Shown: positions 1 to 11,277, counted from the stretch's first letter. The stretch: 64,000 bases of DNA from Stictocephala bisonia (GCA_035578905.1 JAQJVL010000001.1:7257570-7321569), one strand, 5' to 3'. The notes: a model not told the origin generated them from the letters alone. Translations and numbers: made by a program.

Positions 1-103
1 ATATAGTTCACTTTATTGTGTGTCCAGAAAGCAGTAAACAATATTAGATAGATGAACTCTTTTATTTTGATTACATTTCCACGTAGTTTTTATTTTATCA
101 TCA

Positions 104-625
104 TAACATATAATTTTTATCATAATTACCATTCGCAATCAATATTTAATTAGATATTATATTTTTATAAGCAAATATAATTCACTGTATAACAAACCCA
201 GAATAACTGTTTGTCAATTAATTTTAATATTGTAATACCATATAATTACCTTAACATAATCTCCAATCAAAACCAATATTTAATTAGAATTGACATTTTT
301 ATATTGAAAACATAATTCATTGTATAACAAACCCAGAATAACTGTTTGTCAATTAGTTTTAATATTGTAATACCATATAATTACCTTAACATAATCTCCA
401 ATCACAACCAATATTTAATTAGAAATGACATTTTTATATTGAAAACATAATTCATTGTATAACAAACCCAGAATAACTGTTTGTCAATTAGTTTTAATAT
501 TGTAATACCATATAATTACCTTAACATAATCTCCAATCACAACCAATAGTTAATTAGATATAAAATTTTTATAGTGAAAACATAATTCATTGTATAACAA
601 AACCAAAATAACTGTTTGTCAATAT
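104..625. repeat. 135-bp tandem repeat, about 3.9 copies
   Basis: The phrase AACAAACCCAGAATAACTG, or a close variant, recurs at 191, 326, 461 and 596, exactly 135 bp apart each time. The inner copies are nearly identical and the first and last are more diverged. No coding potential is seen; the short reverse-strand ORF across its right end is not supported by anything else. It is a local satellite or minisatellite left of the micro-exon array. Confidence 0.9.
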
Positions 626-779
626 AATAAATCAGCCAGTCACAGGTAAAAAAGGAATATGGAAAGGAATAATGAAGCAATAAAAGACAGGAAGTAATCT
701 TAAAAAATTGGCCGTTATGGACTGGAACAATTTCCCTCTCTTTCTGAAGAAGCGTTACAATGAAGTAAAAGTGCACTAA

Positions 780-852
780 GTATTTAAAATAACATTATCA
801 TTTTAAATTAAAATAACTTACCCTAAGAAGCGTGGGACATAAGGAAGCCATG
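780..852 (+). other. Candidate 5' exon: initiator ATG abutting a splice donor
   Basis: An ATG at 850-852 in the context GAAGCCATGG is followed immediately by a strong donor, GTAAGTAA, at 853. If used, the exon would be almost entirely 5' UTR and would contribute only the initiator Met. It would splice in phase 0, compatible with every 90-nt micro-exon downstream (the first is at 4134). In-frame stops lie upstream of the ATG. The 5' boundary given is a guess, because no promoter or acceptor could be assigned. Alternatively the micro-exon ATG at 4134 is itself the start, or the gene begins outside the window. Confidence 0.3.
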
Positions 853-1630
853 GTAAGTAAAATTTCATCTAGTCTTATATCCTTTATTTGTAAAATGCTT
901 ATATTCAGTTAGGGAAGTACTTTTACTAACTGTAGGCCGCCATTTTCAGTAATTCAGAATGTTTAAATAGCGTCCTTTGTAATATTCTATCTTCTTTTGT
1001 AATTATAATTTGTTTAAAGTAGAATTAAAATTTAATAAATTTATTGAATCCTTTAAAATTTTTTAAATTTAGTCGTTAAAGTTTGGTGTAGAATGTATTG
1101 AGGCAATTCCCTCTCTTTTCTCAGAATAACACTTAAGCCTAGTCTATTTTAAATACTTTTGAATAATATGGCATATCTAATCAATTTACAGCTATACTTT
1201 TTAGTAATTTACAGGACTGTATTGTTTATAATGTTCATTGTGTCATTTTGTAGCATGTACTGTAGGCCTAGCTAGGCCTACTTTGATTTATTTTTATATG
1301 TGACCTAATTTGATTATAAGTGTATTGTGTTAGCCCATTTCAAAATGAGCCTATCTTATCAGGGTTGTGTGAAACAATTTGAATAAAGCACAATGTGCTT
1401 TACTCAATAATTACCAACATTTTAATGGGCAGTTTGAGATCCTTTTGATGATGTTTTTTTGTCAGACTTTATTTGATGCAAAGCATTTTTAAACATACCT
1501 ATTTCATTATTAAAAGTGTAAAAAGGTTACAGAAGCTTAACTTAGTTTTGATTATTTTTGTTGTTCTGGCAGTGTATTGAGCAGTCGAGTATTCTGAACG
1601 CAGTATTCCAACACAGTCAATACTTGTTAT
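853..1630. other. AT-rich stretch with no gene seen
   Basis: Non-coding sequence with short frames only. It would be the first intron if the candidate exon at 850 is real. Confidence 0.5.
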
Positions 1631-1634
1631 GTGG

Positions 1635-1740
1635 AATACATACTCATTCTACACTCATATAACCATTCATATTCGCCTTAAAATATCAACAACGTTGTGT
1701 CGGCGTCTCATATGTAAGAATATATTTAATTGTTTTATTA
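1635..1740 (+). repeat. Diverged 3' fragment of the SINE seen at 57.7 kb
   Basis: The stretch has CTACACTCAT, then CATATTCGCC, then CGGCGTCTCATAT, in the same order and spacing as the 3' half of the SINE copies at 2562-2767 (minus) and 57735-58020 (plus). It is clearly more diverged, and the tRNA-like head is absent. The match was judged by eye only. Confidence 0.4.
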
Positions 1741-1784
1741 TAACTTTTTAGTAGGAATTAAATGAAATTGCGCATCTAAAGCCT

Positions 1785-2475
1785 CTCCCACCCACTCATA
1801 CACATATTTTGGTATTGGCTCTTCTCCACCCATACACATACAGAGGTATTGGCCTTCCTATCCACCTATACATACGTATGGTGGTATTGGCCCCCCTCCA
1901 TCTATACACGTATGATGATATTGGCCCTCCTAATCACCTATACACATACAGAAGTATTGGCCTCCCACCCATAACATACGTTCGTATTGTCCCTCCTACT
2001 CACCTCTACACAAACGTTAGTATTGGCTCTCCGACTCACCCATACATGTAGGCCTACAGAAATATTGGCCCTCCGTCTAGCCATAACATATGTTGGTATT
2101 GGCCCTCCTACACAACTGTACACTTACGGAAGTATTGAGCGTACCAACCATCTATACATGTACAGTGGTGTTGGCCCTCCTGCTCACTCATAAACATACA
2201 TTGGTATTGGCCCTCTCACTCGCCCATACACTTACAGAAGTATTCCACCCACCTATAAATGTACGGTGGTACTGGCCCTCCTGCTCACTCTTAAACATCG
2301 GTACTGGCCCTCCCACCTACCCATACATATACATTGCTATTCATCCTACTACTCTCACATAAATATATAAAAGTATCGGTCCTTCCACCCATCCGTACAT
2401 GTAAGGTAGTATTGGCCCTCCTACCCTTACACATATGTTGGCATTGGGCCTGTCACCCGTCCATACATGTATCTA
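1785..2475. repeat. Degenerate ~36-bp minisatellite, about 18 units
   Basis: Units share a CCACCCATACACATAC half and a GGTATTGGCCCTCC half, at spacings of 34-38 bp (GTATTGG cores near 1812, 1846, 1884, 1917 and 1954, continuing to about 2475). Short ORFs across it (Thr/His/Tyr-rich in +, Val/Gly-rich in -) are translations of the repeat, not genes. A related array in both orientations lies at 34.68-35.26 kb. Confidence 0.85.
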
Positions 2476-2561
2476 TGTAGATATACCGCATGATTCGACC
2501 ATTAGTTGCGTCAATGTATTTACAAATGCTATTGTCTCTGTTGGTATGGGCCATGCAAAAA

Positions 2562-2767
2562 CTTGTTTATTTATTTATTCATAAGACGCCGATCGTCAAG
2601 TTATGGGCGAATATGGATTACGAATGAGTGTGATGAGTGTAGATGAGCGAATGTAGTCATTGTTACAAACTAAGGCCGACTATTCCTTAGAAAGTGTCAT
2701 TAATTAATAGCCCAATGACAAATGAACAGCCGGTGATTATCAGCTGATCCTTCTCAATTTCAACTAT
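2562..2767 (-). repeat. SINE body, 5'-truncated copy
   Basis: On the reverse strand this reads through TGAGAAGGATC, TTCATTTGTCATTGGG, ATTAATTAATGACACTTT, GGAATAGTCGGCC and CGATCGGCGTCTTATGAAT to an AATAAATAAATAA tail. The same blocks occur in the same order on the + strand at 57820-58020, where a tRNA-like head precedes them. This copy lacks the head, as expected for a 5' truncation. Confidence 0.65.
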
Positions 2768-2769
2768 TA

Positions 2770-4130
2770 TATCCAGATTTTCATTCCAAAATGTCCGAAT
2801 ATCAACTTATGAATTGAAATATGTAAAATGTACTTTTTTTAAAATTGTGGTTAGTACCACTAATCTACTGTAACATGTTACATAATTTCACGAGTCTTCC
2901 ACTTTGATGTAAGATGCGTGAAAGAATACCAGCTCTCCTGATAAAAATTCAAGCTAAGAAAATAGGCTTATCAATTTTTATTGTGTAGCAAAGCCCTTAA
3001 GATTGAGTTTCCGACAACAAGGTGTTAAAAAAATAGTGGAAACTATTTGCTTTGAGTTATGGAAGGCTGAGTGAGCTTTTTATGTTGTGTTCATAAGAAG
3101 ATGTACAAAAATAGTGAGTTTGTATATTCGTTGTTGTGTGTATTAACTCAGAGTTAATAAAGTAACCAGCGTTGTGGCCAATGTGAACTGGCTGCAGAAA
3201 ACAGTTTTTGTTTTCTGAGTAATTTAAGTGATGCAGACCTATTCATCTTTTGATTTATAATGTTTAATCAAATATGTTTGAATAGCAACTTTAATCTTTG
3301 GTTTCCATTCATTTGGCTATAAATTTTTTCCCATTTAACAAAATTTTGTTGGGCGAAAAAAGTAATAGGCCTATCAATATTAACATCTTTTCCAAATTCT
3401 GCTTAAGTACACTAATTTTCACTTATCCTGCGCCCATATCTATTGAATGTAACAGTGTCAGGACATAAATTGGTTGGGCAGATGGGCTTGTCAAGATGTG
3501 CGTTATTCGGGTTAGGGACCATCAAGACATACATTAGGTACGGTATGTGGGAAATTCTGTACATTTGTTAGTGTTAACAACATCAGACTAAATGCCAGGT
3601 GTACATTATTTATGTTACATTTACAGAAATTTCATCGCAGGCATATTGCAGGCATTAGATACACGTCTATTGAAATACTCATTACAAATCTTACGACTAC
3701 AAATGTAGAAGATGACTTGTAACTCAATATTAACCCTTTTAACGCTGTAACTTGATTTATCGGATGTCAATTATAAAATAACTTACCAACCTTATGATTT
3801 TAAACTATTTATATGGCTGAAAAAGTGTTATACATATATTTATGACAAATTTAAAATTGACAGCTATTAAGTTAACTAATAACTTATGTACAATTTTTAT
3901 ATAATGAAACTTTATAAAAGTTGCTTGCAATTTTTTCTTAAGAATGTATAGTTTTTATTTTGAATTTTATTGCAAATTTTAAAATTAATTTCCAAATCAA
4001 GTTTGTGTTATAAATATTGTCATGAAAACAAAAGTTTTAAAATCTACGTATAGAAAATGTGTTGCTGAAGATATACAATGTCTGAAATATTGATAAAACC
4101 AGTTTGGAAATAAGTAATCCATTTCTTTTT
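2770..4130. other. Non-coding stretch upstream of the first readable micro-exon
   Basis: AT-rich DNA with no module-like exon, no recognisable transposon and no ORF of note. Probably intron or 5' flank of the array gene. Confidence 0.5.
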
Positions 4131-4133
4131 CAG

Positions 4134-4223
4134 ATGACAGATAATACCAGTGAGGCCTTGGTTAATGACTACACCAAAAAAGAAGATTGCCAGGCCGAGG
4201 CAGAGAAAGAAATTTCACAAAAA
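4134..4223 (+). CDS. Micro-exon 1, 30-residue acidic module (founder-like)
   Basis: Acceptor TTTCTTTTTCAG ends at 4133 and donor GTAAGC begins at 4224, giving exactly 30 codons in phase 0 with no stop. It starts with ATG and keeps the module landmarks Asp3, Ser6-Glu7, Asp18, Gln20, Glu22-Ala-Glu24 and Gln29. Position 19 is Cys, as in B modules, but Leu9-Val10 resembles A, so it looks like an early form before the A/B split. Its intron (4224-6415) carries the oldest LINE copy. Product unknown; it could be the first coding exon, or follow the candidate ATG at 850. Confidence 0.7.
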
Positions 4224-4402
4224 GTAAGCTAATTGTCATATAATATTTGTATCAATATGTAAGATTAAGTTAAAGCTTAATTTATAGTTATATTAAAATT
4301 ATTAGGGAGTATCCTTTGAGGAGACACTTAGTTGGGGAAAATATGTAAATACTTTGCATAGTAAAATAAAGATAAATAAATGACACTTTTTTTTGTAATA
4401 TC

Positions 4403-4870
4403 ACATTATTGAGATCCTTGTATTATGCTGTGGTTAATTCACATTTAGAATATGGTATTTCATGTTGGGGATCTGCATATAAATATCTATTAGATAAGAT
4501 AAGAGTTACATGAAACTTCTACATTCGACAATTTTGCATAAAAACAAAAAAGTAAATTCCTTTCCACTATATTTGCAATTAAAAAATTTTCTTGTCCTAC
4601 ATATTTTTCTATTCAAGGTATTAAGACTATTTTTTTTTTTTTTCAAAAGAGTGGAATAATGCAGTTACTGATTTTTCATATGTTTCTTTTAGTATTATTT
4701 TAAGAATTCATAAAGTTAAAATAAAAATTAAATAGAAGATCAAATGAATACATACAAAAGTTAAATAATACAACACCTCCCAGAAGAAGCAAAAATTTGT
4801 CTTACCTTAAATAAGTTTTGTAAACAAGTCATGGAATGGATATTTTTTTATAAATATATTTCTATTTTGA
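4403..4870 (+). mobile_element. Old LINE reverse-transcriptase 3' fragment in intron
   Basis: In one frame from 4403 the translation gives Leu-Arg-Ser-Leu-Tyr-Tyr-Ala, then His-Leu-Glu-Tyr-Gly, then Cys-Trp-Gly-Ser, then a stop. This matches the region after the catalytic motifs in Jockey/CR1-like reverse transcriptases (compare HLTYGLPIWGS in the LINE at 8831). Later parts in other frames resemble the C-terminal tail. It is heavily degenerate. Shorter, mutually similar copies occur at the same place after every B exon, so it inserted before the array expanded. Confidence 0.6.
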
Positions 4871-6415
4871 AGTACTAAGCTAAAACTCAATTAAATTTGT
4901 TCATATGCATTAAATAGTTAAATATGTTTCAAAATTTAAATTTGGTTTTTATTATATTGTTTTATGGTTTTTTTTCTGTATAGAATAGCTAGCTAATTGA
5001 TTTACTACATATTTTGACTTACTATATTTACAGTGTGAAAAATGAATTAAATTTACTGTATGTAGATATTCTATATTCACTGAGTGAAATTAAGTATTGA
5101 TGTGAATTTTAATATAAGCGCTGCAGAGGGCTCAAATATTATTTTCAATTTGTAAAGACTGGACTCTGATTTTTAGTTGTTTATTTTTTGTTTATATAGT
5201 TTACACCTGGCCACACTAGGCCTACTGGATAAAGTGGCTAGTAAATATCTCTTTTTATCAATGTTCATACAATTTGCAAAGTTATGACAAATACATTTAT
5301 TATTTATCTAATATTAGTTGTTTTCCAGTTTGATGAGTAAACTTTTAATCCTAACCCTCGCTTTGCCTGAAAATCGGGTGATAACTAGTGATCTGAAATT
5401 GGCAACCCAAAAAAATCAGGGTATGTTGTGTAAGCAGGCAATAGTTAGAAAATGTGTTGCCTTAATTTATGTGATTGTTATACTGTTGGATAGAGGGAGA
5501 AATGTTGATCAAATGTTGATAGTCAAAACATGTACATAAATACAAAAACATATATTTAGTATAAATTGAAGAAAAATAGTATTATTATAGAAACAAAATC
5601 TGGCGTTTGAGCATTGTTGCAGTTATATGGCAATCGTAATACACATATGCATGTAACATATAAGGATATATTTTCTAAAACTAGATATAATTTAGAAACG
5701 CATAGATATCTTCAACATCTACTAGCACTACACTATAAACATTTTAAAGTGGTTTGTTTTTATATAACGAAGATTTTCATTATTTAAAAAAATAAGAAAC
5801 AAAATTCATCATAACATGCCACATTTTGCTTAATAAGCTATAGGCTACTCTTGTTAATTCTGAGTAAAATAGTTTATAGTACATACCATAAACTACTATT
5901 CCCTTGATACCATAAACGTGTTTTCATTTTTGAAAATTACGGGATACTCAACTCTAGCTATAGATCCCTTAACTAAACTACACTAAATAGATCTAAAAAA
6001 AATATTAAATTTGTATTTTTATAGATTTTTGAAAATATGCTTGCAATAATGCATAAAAATGGTCTGCCAGTATAGGAATTTTTGCCTGCCAGGGTTAGGG
6101 TGGAGTCAAAGCAGCAGGCTACAAGATGCCCCAACTAGGCCTAATAATTGGCAATAGAAAATTCAATATGGGAAGGCTGCCTCTAGTAGGGAGGCATAAT
6201 TCAAAATATTAAACTTAAATGTTAAATTTAGAAGTTCTAAAATAGCTTGTGATGGTTTAGATTTAGAGATAGTGCAGTAATCTCACATAAAGTCTGTTAA
6301 ATAATATTATTTATTGCATGTTTGAACTGAAATTGAATTGTGTTACATTAAATGTTACTATGTCTGAAATGCTAATAAAATCTCATTCAGAAATAAATAA
6401 CCCATTTTTTTACAG
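4871..6415. other. Intron remainder, no gene
   Basis: Diverged version of the array intron (blocks near 5210 and 6080-6200 match the conserved GGCCACAC and AAGGAAGGGTTGC blocks of the regular units). The ORF at 5318 starts in what is intron sequence in the other units and is not supported. Confidence 0.6.
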
Positions 6416-6505
6416 ATGCCTGATGAGGCCAGTGAGGCCTTAGTTGATGACACCATCAACACAGAAGATAGCCAGGGGCAACGAGAAGAAAAAATTCCAC
6501 ATAAA
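6416..6505 (+). CDS. Micro-exon 2, A-like module
   Basis: Acceptor TTTTTTTACAG ends at 6415; donor GTAAGC begins at 6506; 30 codons, phase 0, open. Met1-Pro2-Asp3-Glu4, Ser6-Glu7 and Ser19-Gln20 mark it as A-like. The C-terminal third differs from all other copies (Gly21, Arg23, Lys26, Pro28-His29-Lys30). Like exon 1 it lies at the diverged left edge of the array. Confidence 0.7.
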
Positions 6506-6637
6506 GTAAGCAAAAATGTTAAATAATATTGTTATGACCAGGTTAGATTGAGTTAAAGTATGCATGCAGTTGAAATTTGTATACAGAATAATGTAGCCAA
6601 TGGAGCAACAATGAAGTTACAGTATATTCAATGGTTG

Positions 6638-6727
6638 CTGGCTATAAAAACTAGTGAGGAATTAGTTGATGACCCCACCAAAATAGAAGTTAGCTAGGCC
6701 AAAGCAGAACAAGAAATTCCACAAAAA
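6638..6727 (+). pseudogene. Pseudo-micro-exon with in-frame stop and lost acceptor
   Basis: Only 132 nt after exon 2 lies a 30-codon block aligning with the A module (Ser5... Val9-Asp at the start, Glu-Ile-Pro-Gln-Lys at the end) followed by a donor-like GTAAGG at 6728. Codon 20, Gln in the other copies, is TAG at 6695-6697, a C-to-T change. The sequence before it (GGTTG) has no AG acceptor. It is therefore expected to be skipped. The following intron matches the A-type intron, so this is the true A position of this unit. Confidence 0.7.
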
Positions 6728-7410
6728 GTAAGGTAAATGTGAAATAATATTTTTTCAAGGTAAGATTGAGTAGGTTAGTAATTATAGTCATTTAAAAGAT
6801 TTGGGAATATTCTTTAAAGATACATTTAGTTGGTAAAAACATATACTTTGCATTGTAAAATAATACAATTTTTTTTTGTATAGCCACCTAGTTAATTTCA
6901 CTACAAAAAAATATATATATCACTCTTACTATATTTAGAGTATAAATAATGTATTAAATTTACTGTATGTAAAGAGAGATATGCACTTTCACCTAATTGC
7001 AATTAAGTATTAATGACAGTTTAAATAAAAACGCCGGAGAAGGCAAAAATTTATATGTAATTTATCAAAACTGCAACCTGACTTAATTATTAAATTTTTT
7101 TATTATTATTTATATATAAAGTGATCAGTTAATTTCTGTTTATATATAGGTTTTTACAATTTGCAATATTATTTGAAATACTTTAATTATTGTTTATTCA
7201 TTTTATATCAGGTGTTTGCCAGTTCATGGGGTAATCTTTTAAGAGCATGATGGCCTAAATAATAATTAGCAAAGGCAAACCAATAAGGAAGGGTTGCTGT
7301 TACTGGGGAGTCATAATTGAGAATTCTAAACTTAAATGTTAGAGTCAAAGAGGTCTATAATAACAGATAGTTTAGATATAAAGTGTAGAACAATAAATGT
7401 TCTAATAGTC

Positions 7411-7570
7411 TTTTAGGATTTGCTAAAGTTAAAAAATCGATTTATTGAAGATCAAATTGAATACCTAGAACGTAAATACTATAACCACCATCCAAAATGA
7501 GCAAAACATTTTATTACATAATAATGTCTTGTAAACAGTCTTTAAATATTTTAACGAAGAGATTTCTATT
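7411..7570 (+). repeat. Residual 3' part of the old LINE in the unit lacking a B exon
   Basis: Matches the tail of the old LINE found after every B exon (AATGTTCTAATAGTC through TTTTAACGAAGAG). Here it directly follows A-type intron sequence, because the B exon and about 0.7 kb around it are missing at about 7391. Confidence 0.6.
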
Positions 7571-7880
7571 TCAAACCATGTTTTAAGATAAAATTCAAGT
7601 AAATTAGATTTGTTCATATGCATAAAATAATACATGTAAAATATGTTTCAAAACTTAAATTGTGTATTATTTTATAAAATAGCCACCTACCTAATTAATC
7701 GACTATATATTATGACATACTATATTAACATTTTAAGAAATGTATTATATTTTCTGTATGTTGATATAAGATATCCACTAAAAGTAATTATGTATTAATG
7801 TCAATTTGAAATAGAAGTGCTGCAAAATGCTCAACTGTAATTTGTTTATTGTCAAAACTAGATTTAGATTCAGTTATTTA

Positions 7881-8516
7881 CATATTCGCTGCGGCGGAAC
7901 ATGGAGTCGCGAAACACACGGTGCGACACTGCTTTTTCTGACTCGGCACTATGACCGCACGCTTACATATTGCAATATAGTGACAAGTAAAATTGGTATA
8001 TATGCAATTCATACAATATTTTTAGTTCGTATGTTAGGTATTTACAATATTATTCCCCTTCAACCCACTGGTTCATTCTATTACATTTTATTTTTTCATG
8101 TTTAGAAGCTGTAATACACAAATCTTATTCTCCCCTTATATCTACGAACTGTAAACTCACTGTCTTCTGACTCACTGATGATCATATTTCAGTCGATAAC
8201 AAATTTTGTTCAAACAAACAAACAGCCAGTCTAAATGGTCCAGCCATGTTTAAAAGACTAATAATAATAAATATACACACTAAAATCTACACAAATTACA
8301 CTACAAATACAAAACAAAAAAAGTCACATCGAAACTGCGACACAGCAAAGTTATTTTCAAGTTTTCGACCACACTATGAACAAACGACAATCAACCGTGC
8401 AATGCTAGACTCACACTTAAACAGAACAATTCAGATTGCCTAATGACTACGCAAGGTCATCAGCGTGCTTACAGCGACCGCCGTGATGACGTATGGCGTC
8501 ACCCGCAGCGAATGTG
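7881..8516. mobile_element. TTAA-flanked MITE-like element, copy 1
   Basis: The left end reads CATATTCGCTGCGGC and the right end is its imperfect inverse, CCGCAGCGAATGTG. TTAA follows at 8517, and a mutated TTTA precedes the left end. TTAA target sites plus CG-rich short inverted ends suggest a piggyBac-type non-autonomous element. This is an inference: no transposase is present. A 65-codon ORF starting at 8246 inside it is kept open in copies 1, 3 and 4 but matches nothing I know. It is followed by a TTTGATTTGATTT tract. Present in every unit upstream of the A exon, so it predates the expansion. Confidence 0.45.
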
Positions 8517-8630
8517 TTAATTTAATTGCTTTTAAGTAATAAACTGATTTGATTTGATTTTTTTGCAATATAGTTCATTTCTGGCCGCAATACTTAATAA
8601 CAATACATATATAATCCATTTCTTATACAG

Positions 8631-8720
8631 ATGCCTGATGAGACCAGCGAGGACTTAGTTACAGACACCATAAAAAAAGAAGACAGCCAGACCGAGGCAG
8701 AACAAGAACTTCCACAAAAT
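8631..8720 (+). CDS. Micro-exon A1, 30-residue acidic module
   Basis: Acceptor CATTTCTTATACAG ends at 8630; donor GTAAGC at 8721. Type-A reference copy: Met1-Pro-Asp-Glu, Ser6-Glu7-Asp8-Leu9-Val10, Ile14-Lys15-Lys16, Glu17-Asp18-Ser19-Gln20-Thr21, Glu24-Gln25-Glu26-Leu27-Pro28-Gln29-Asn30. Ten acidic against two basic residues; no signal peptide or membrane segment. Its downstream intron carries the young LINE. Role unknown; a disordered or helical acidic repeat protein is a guess. Confidence 0.8.
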
Positions 8721-8826
8721 GTAAGCTAATAGTCAAATCATATTTTTGTAAAGGGTAAGATTGAGTAGGTTTGTAATTTTAGCCATTTAACTATTTGGGA
8801 ATATTCCTATGAAAAACACTTAGTTG

Positions 8827-9399
8827 GATAAAGTTTGTGGCAAATTGTGCAGTGGTATCTTTTTACTGCGTAGACTTTCAAGTTTTTCCAGTACTGAAGT
8901 TCTTCTGGCCTGCTATTATGGATGCATATTTCCACATCTTACTTATGGACTTCCAATTTGGGGCTCTGAAAACACCAGGACATTGTACATCTTCCGTTTA
9001 CAGAAGAAATGTCTGAGGATTGTTTTGGGATTGGCAAGGAATCAATCATGCAGGGGGCTGTTCCGTGCAAACAATTTACTTACATTTCCAAGCCTGTACA
9101 TACTTGAGACCTTAACCTTTATTAAAAAAAACATGCATATTTTTACCACCGAATCACCTGTACAACTTAATTTCCGAAAATCCAGCCGTCTACCCTTTCC
9201 AAACCACCGAACATCATTTTTTGAGAGCCAGTTATATTATTCTGCAATTAAATTATTTAACAGCCTCCCTCTGGATTTGAGAGCAGTAACCGTAGTTAGT
9301 AAGTTTAGGTTAAGACTAAAATGTTTCCTGATTGAAAAGGAATTTTACTCTGTAAGTGAATACTTGATGTCTAAGTATGATAAATATAGCTCTAATTAG
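8827..9399 (+). pseudogene. LINE reverse transcriptase, C-terminal 190 residues (copy 1)
   Basis: Open frame from the truncation point to a TAG. It begins at the Asp-Lys-Val-Cys-Gly-Lys segment that follows the conserved W..H block of Jockey/CR1-type enzymes. It continues with HLTYGLPIWGS and a Leu-Gln-Lys-Lys-Cys-Leu-Arg-Ile stretch, and ends in a Phe-Tyr-Ser-Val-Ser-Glu-type C-terminus. The catalytic YADD and endonuclease parts are absent, so it cannot be active. The apparent TTG start is host intron sequence, not a real initiation site. It differs from copy 2 at only two residues (Asn/Lys and Tyr/His). Confidence 0.85.
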
Positions 9400-9508
9400 G
9401 TTTAAGCCCTCACAATTTTAACCTTTGTTTTATTGTATTTATATTGACCATTGTTATGCAATATACTATTGTTAATTGACAAATAAACGATTTGAATTTG
9501 AATTTGAT
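8831..9508 (+). mobile_element. Young 5'-truncated LINE, copy 1
   Basis: Insertion into the A intron, recognised because the empty site is intact in other units (GTTGGATAATACATG at about 12226). The filled site has GGATAA on the left and TTTGATAATATATG on the right, allowing a 4-5 bp target duplication (GATAA). The element ends in AATAAACG followed by TTTGAA repeats, typical of CR1/Jockey-like 3' tails. It carries only the last part of the reverse transcriptase. Confidence 0.85.
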
Positions 9509-10227
9509 AATATATGAAAACTTTGCATTGTAAAATAATCCAATATTTATTTTTTGTTTGGAATAGCCACCTAATTAATTCACCACAAATAATGAATTGC
9601 TATATTTAGAGTATAAATAATGTATTAAATTTACTGTATGTAAAGAGAGATATGCACTTTCGGCTAATTGCAATTAAGTATTAATGTCAGTTTAAATAAA
9701 AGCGCCGCAGAAGGTTAAATTTTATATGTAATTTATCAAAACTGCAACCTGACTTAATTGTTAAATTTTTTTATTATAATCGTTTACTCCTGGCCACACC
9801 AACAGATAAAGTGACCAGTCAATTTCTCATTATATACAGGTTTTTACAATTTGCAATATTATTTGAAATACTTTGATTATTGTTTATATATTTAATATCA
9901 GATGTTTGCCAATTTGTGGGTTAATCTTTAAAGAGCATGATACCCCAAATAATAATTAGCAATGGCAAACCAATAAGGAAGGGTTGCTGTTACTGGGGAG
10001 TCATAATTGAGAATCCTAAACTTAAATGTTAGAGTTAAAGGTATATAATAACAATAACAGATAGTTAAGATATAAAGTGAGTGCAGTAATCTAACAGACA
10101 AAGCATGTTTAAATCAAAAATGTTATTGCACAATTGTATTAAAACTGAATTGTTTTAAATTGAATATTACTATGTCTGAAATTCTGATGAAATTAATTTA
10201 GAAATAAATAACCTATTTCTTATACAG

Positions 10228-10317
10228 ATACCTGATAAGGCCAGTGAGGACATAACCGACGTCACCAACTATATAGATGATTGCCAGGCCGAGGCAGATA
10301 AAGAAATTTCACAAGAA
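10228..10317 (+). CDS. Micro-exon B1, 30-residue acidic module
   Basis: Acceptor CTATTTCTTATACAG ends at 10227; donor GTAAGC at 10318. Type-B reference copy: Ile1-Pro-Asp-Lys-Ala5, Ser6-Glu7-Asp8-Ile9, Tyr15-Ile16-Asp-Asp18-Cys19-Gln20-Ala21, Glu22-Ala-Asp24-Lys25-Glu26-Ile27-Ser28-Gln29-Glu30. Starts with ATA rather than ATG, so it must be an internal exon. The single Cys at 19 replaces Ser of the A type. Confidence 0.8.
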
Positions 10318-10507
10318 GTAAGCTAATTGTCATATAATATTTGTACGATTATGTAAGATTAACGTAACGCTTAATTTATAGTAATATTAAAATTATTAGG
10401 GAGTGTCCTTTGAGGAGACATTTAGTTGGAAAAAATATGTATATATTTTGCATAGTAAAATAAAGATAAATAAATGCAACTGTATTTTGTGCAAATTTTT
10501 TGTAATA

Positions 10508-10956
10508 TCACTTTATTGAGATGCTTAGGTAAAATCATGTCTATTATATGGTATTTCTTGTTGGCGATTAATAAAAAATATGTAATAGATGAGATAACAG
10601 CTATACAAAACCTCTATATTCTTATAATTTTGCATAGAAACTAAAGAGTAAATTCCTTTCCACTATATTCGGAATTAAAAATATCTCCTGTCCTAAATCG
10701 TTTTATATTTAAGGTATTAAGACTATTTTCATAATAAGTGGAAAGAATGCAACTACTGATTTTTTCATGTGGAGCAATAAATGTTCTAATAGTCTTTTAG
10801 GAGTTTCTAAAGTTACAAAATCAATTTGTTGAAGAACAAATTAATACCTAGAACATAAATACTACAACCACCATCCAAAATGAGCAAAAAATGTATTACA
10901 TAATAATGTTTTGTAAACAGTCATTAAATGTATATATTTTATCGAAGACATTTCTA
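10508..10956 (+). repeat. Old LINE remnant in B intron, copy B1
   Basis: Same relic as at 4403-4870, recognisable from TTATTGAGATGCTTAGG, ATATGGTATTTCTTGTTGG and AAATTCCTTTCCACTATATT to the ATCGAAGACATTTC end. No frame remains open. Confidence 0.6.
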
Positions 10957-11277
10957 ACTTTAACCATAAAAACTCAAGTAAATTAAATTTGTTCATATGC
11001 ATAAAATAATACATGTAAAATATGTTTCAAAACTTAAATGGTGTTTTATTTTATAAAAAAAATTTATTTCCTGTATGGAATAGCCACCTAATTAATCGAC
11101 TATATATTATGACATACGATATTAACATTTAATAAAATGAATTACATTTTCTCTATGTTGATATAAGCTATCCACTAAAAGTAATTATGTATTAATGTCA
11201 ATTTGAAATAGAAGTGCTGCAGAAAGCTCAACTATAATTTGTTTATTGTCAAAACTAGATTCAGATTCAGTTATAAA

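Noticed and set aside
1809..2362. Three overlapping + strand ORFs and one - strand ORF rich in Thr, His, Tyr and Leu
   Set aside because: They translate the ~36-bp minisatellite in different frames; no start context or splice signals.
5318..5539. 73-codon ORF after a CCAG that looks like an exon start
   Set aside because: The same segment is intron in all other array units; no donor at the right phase.
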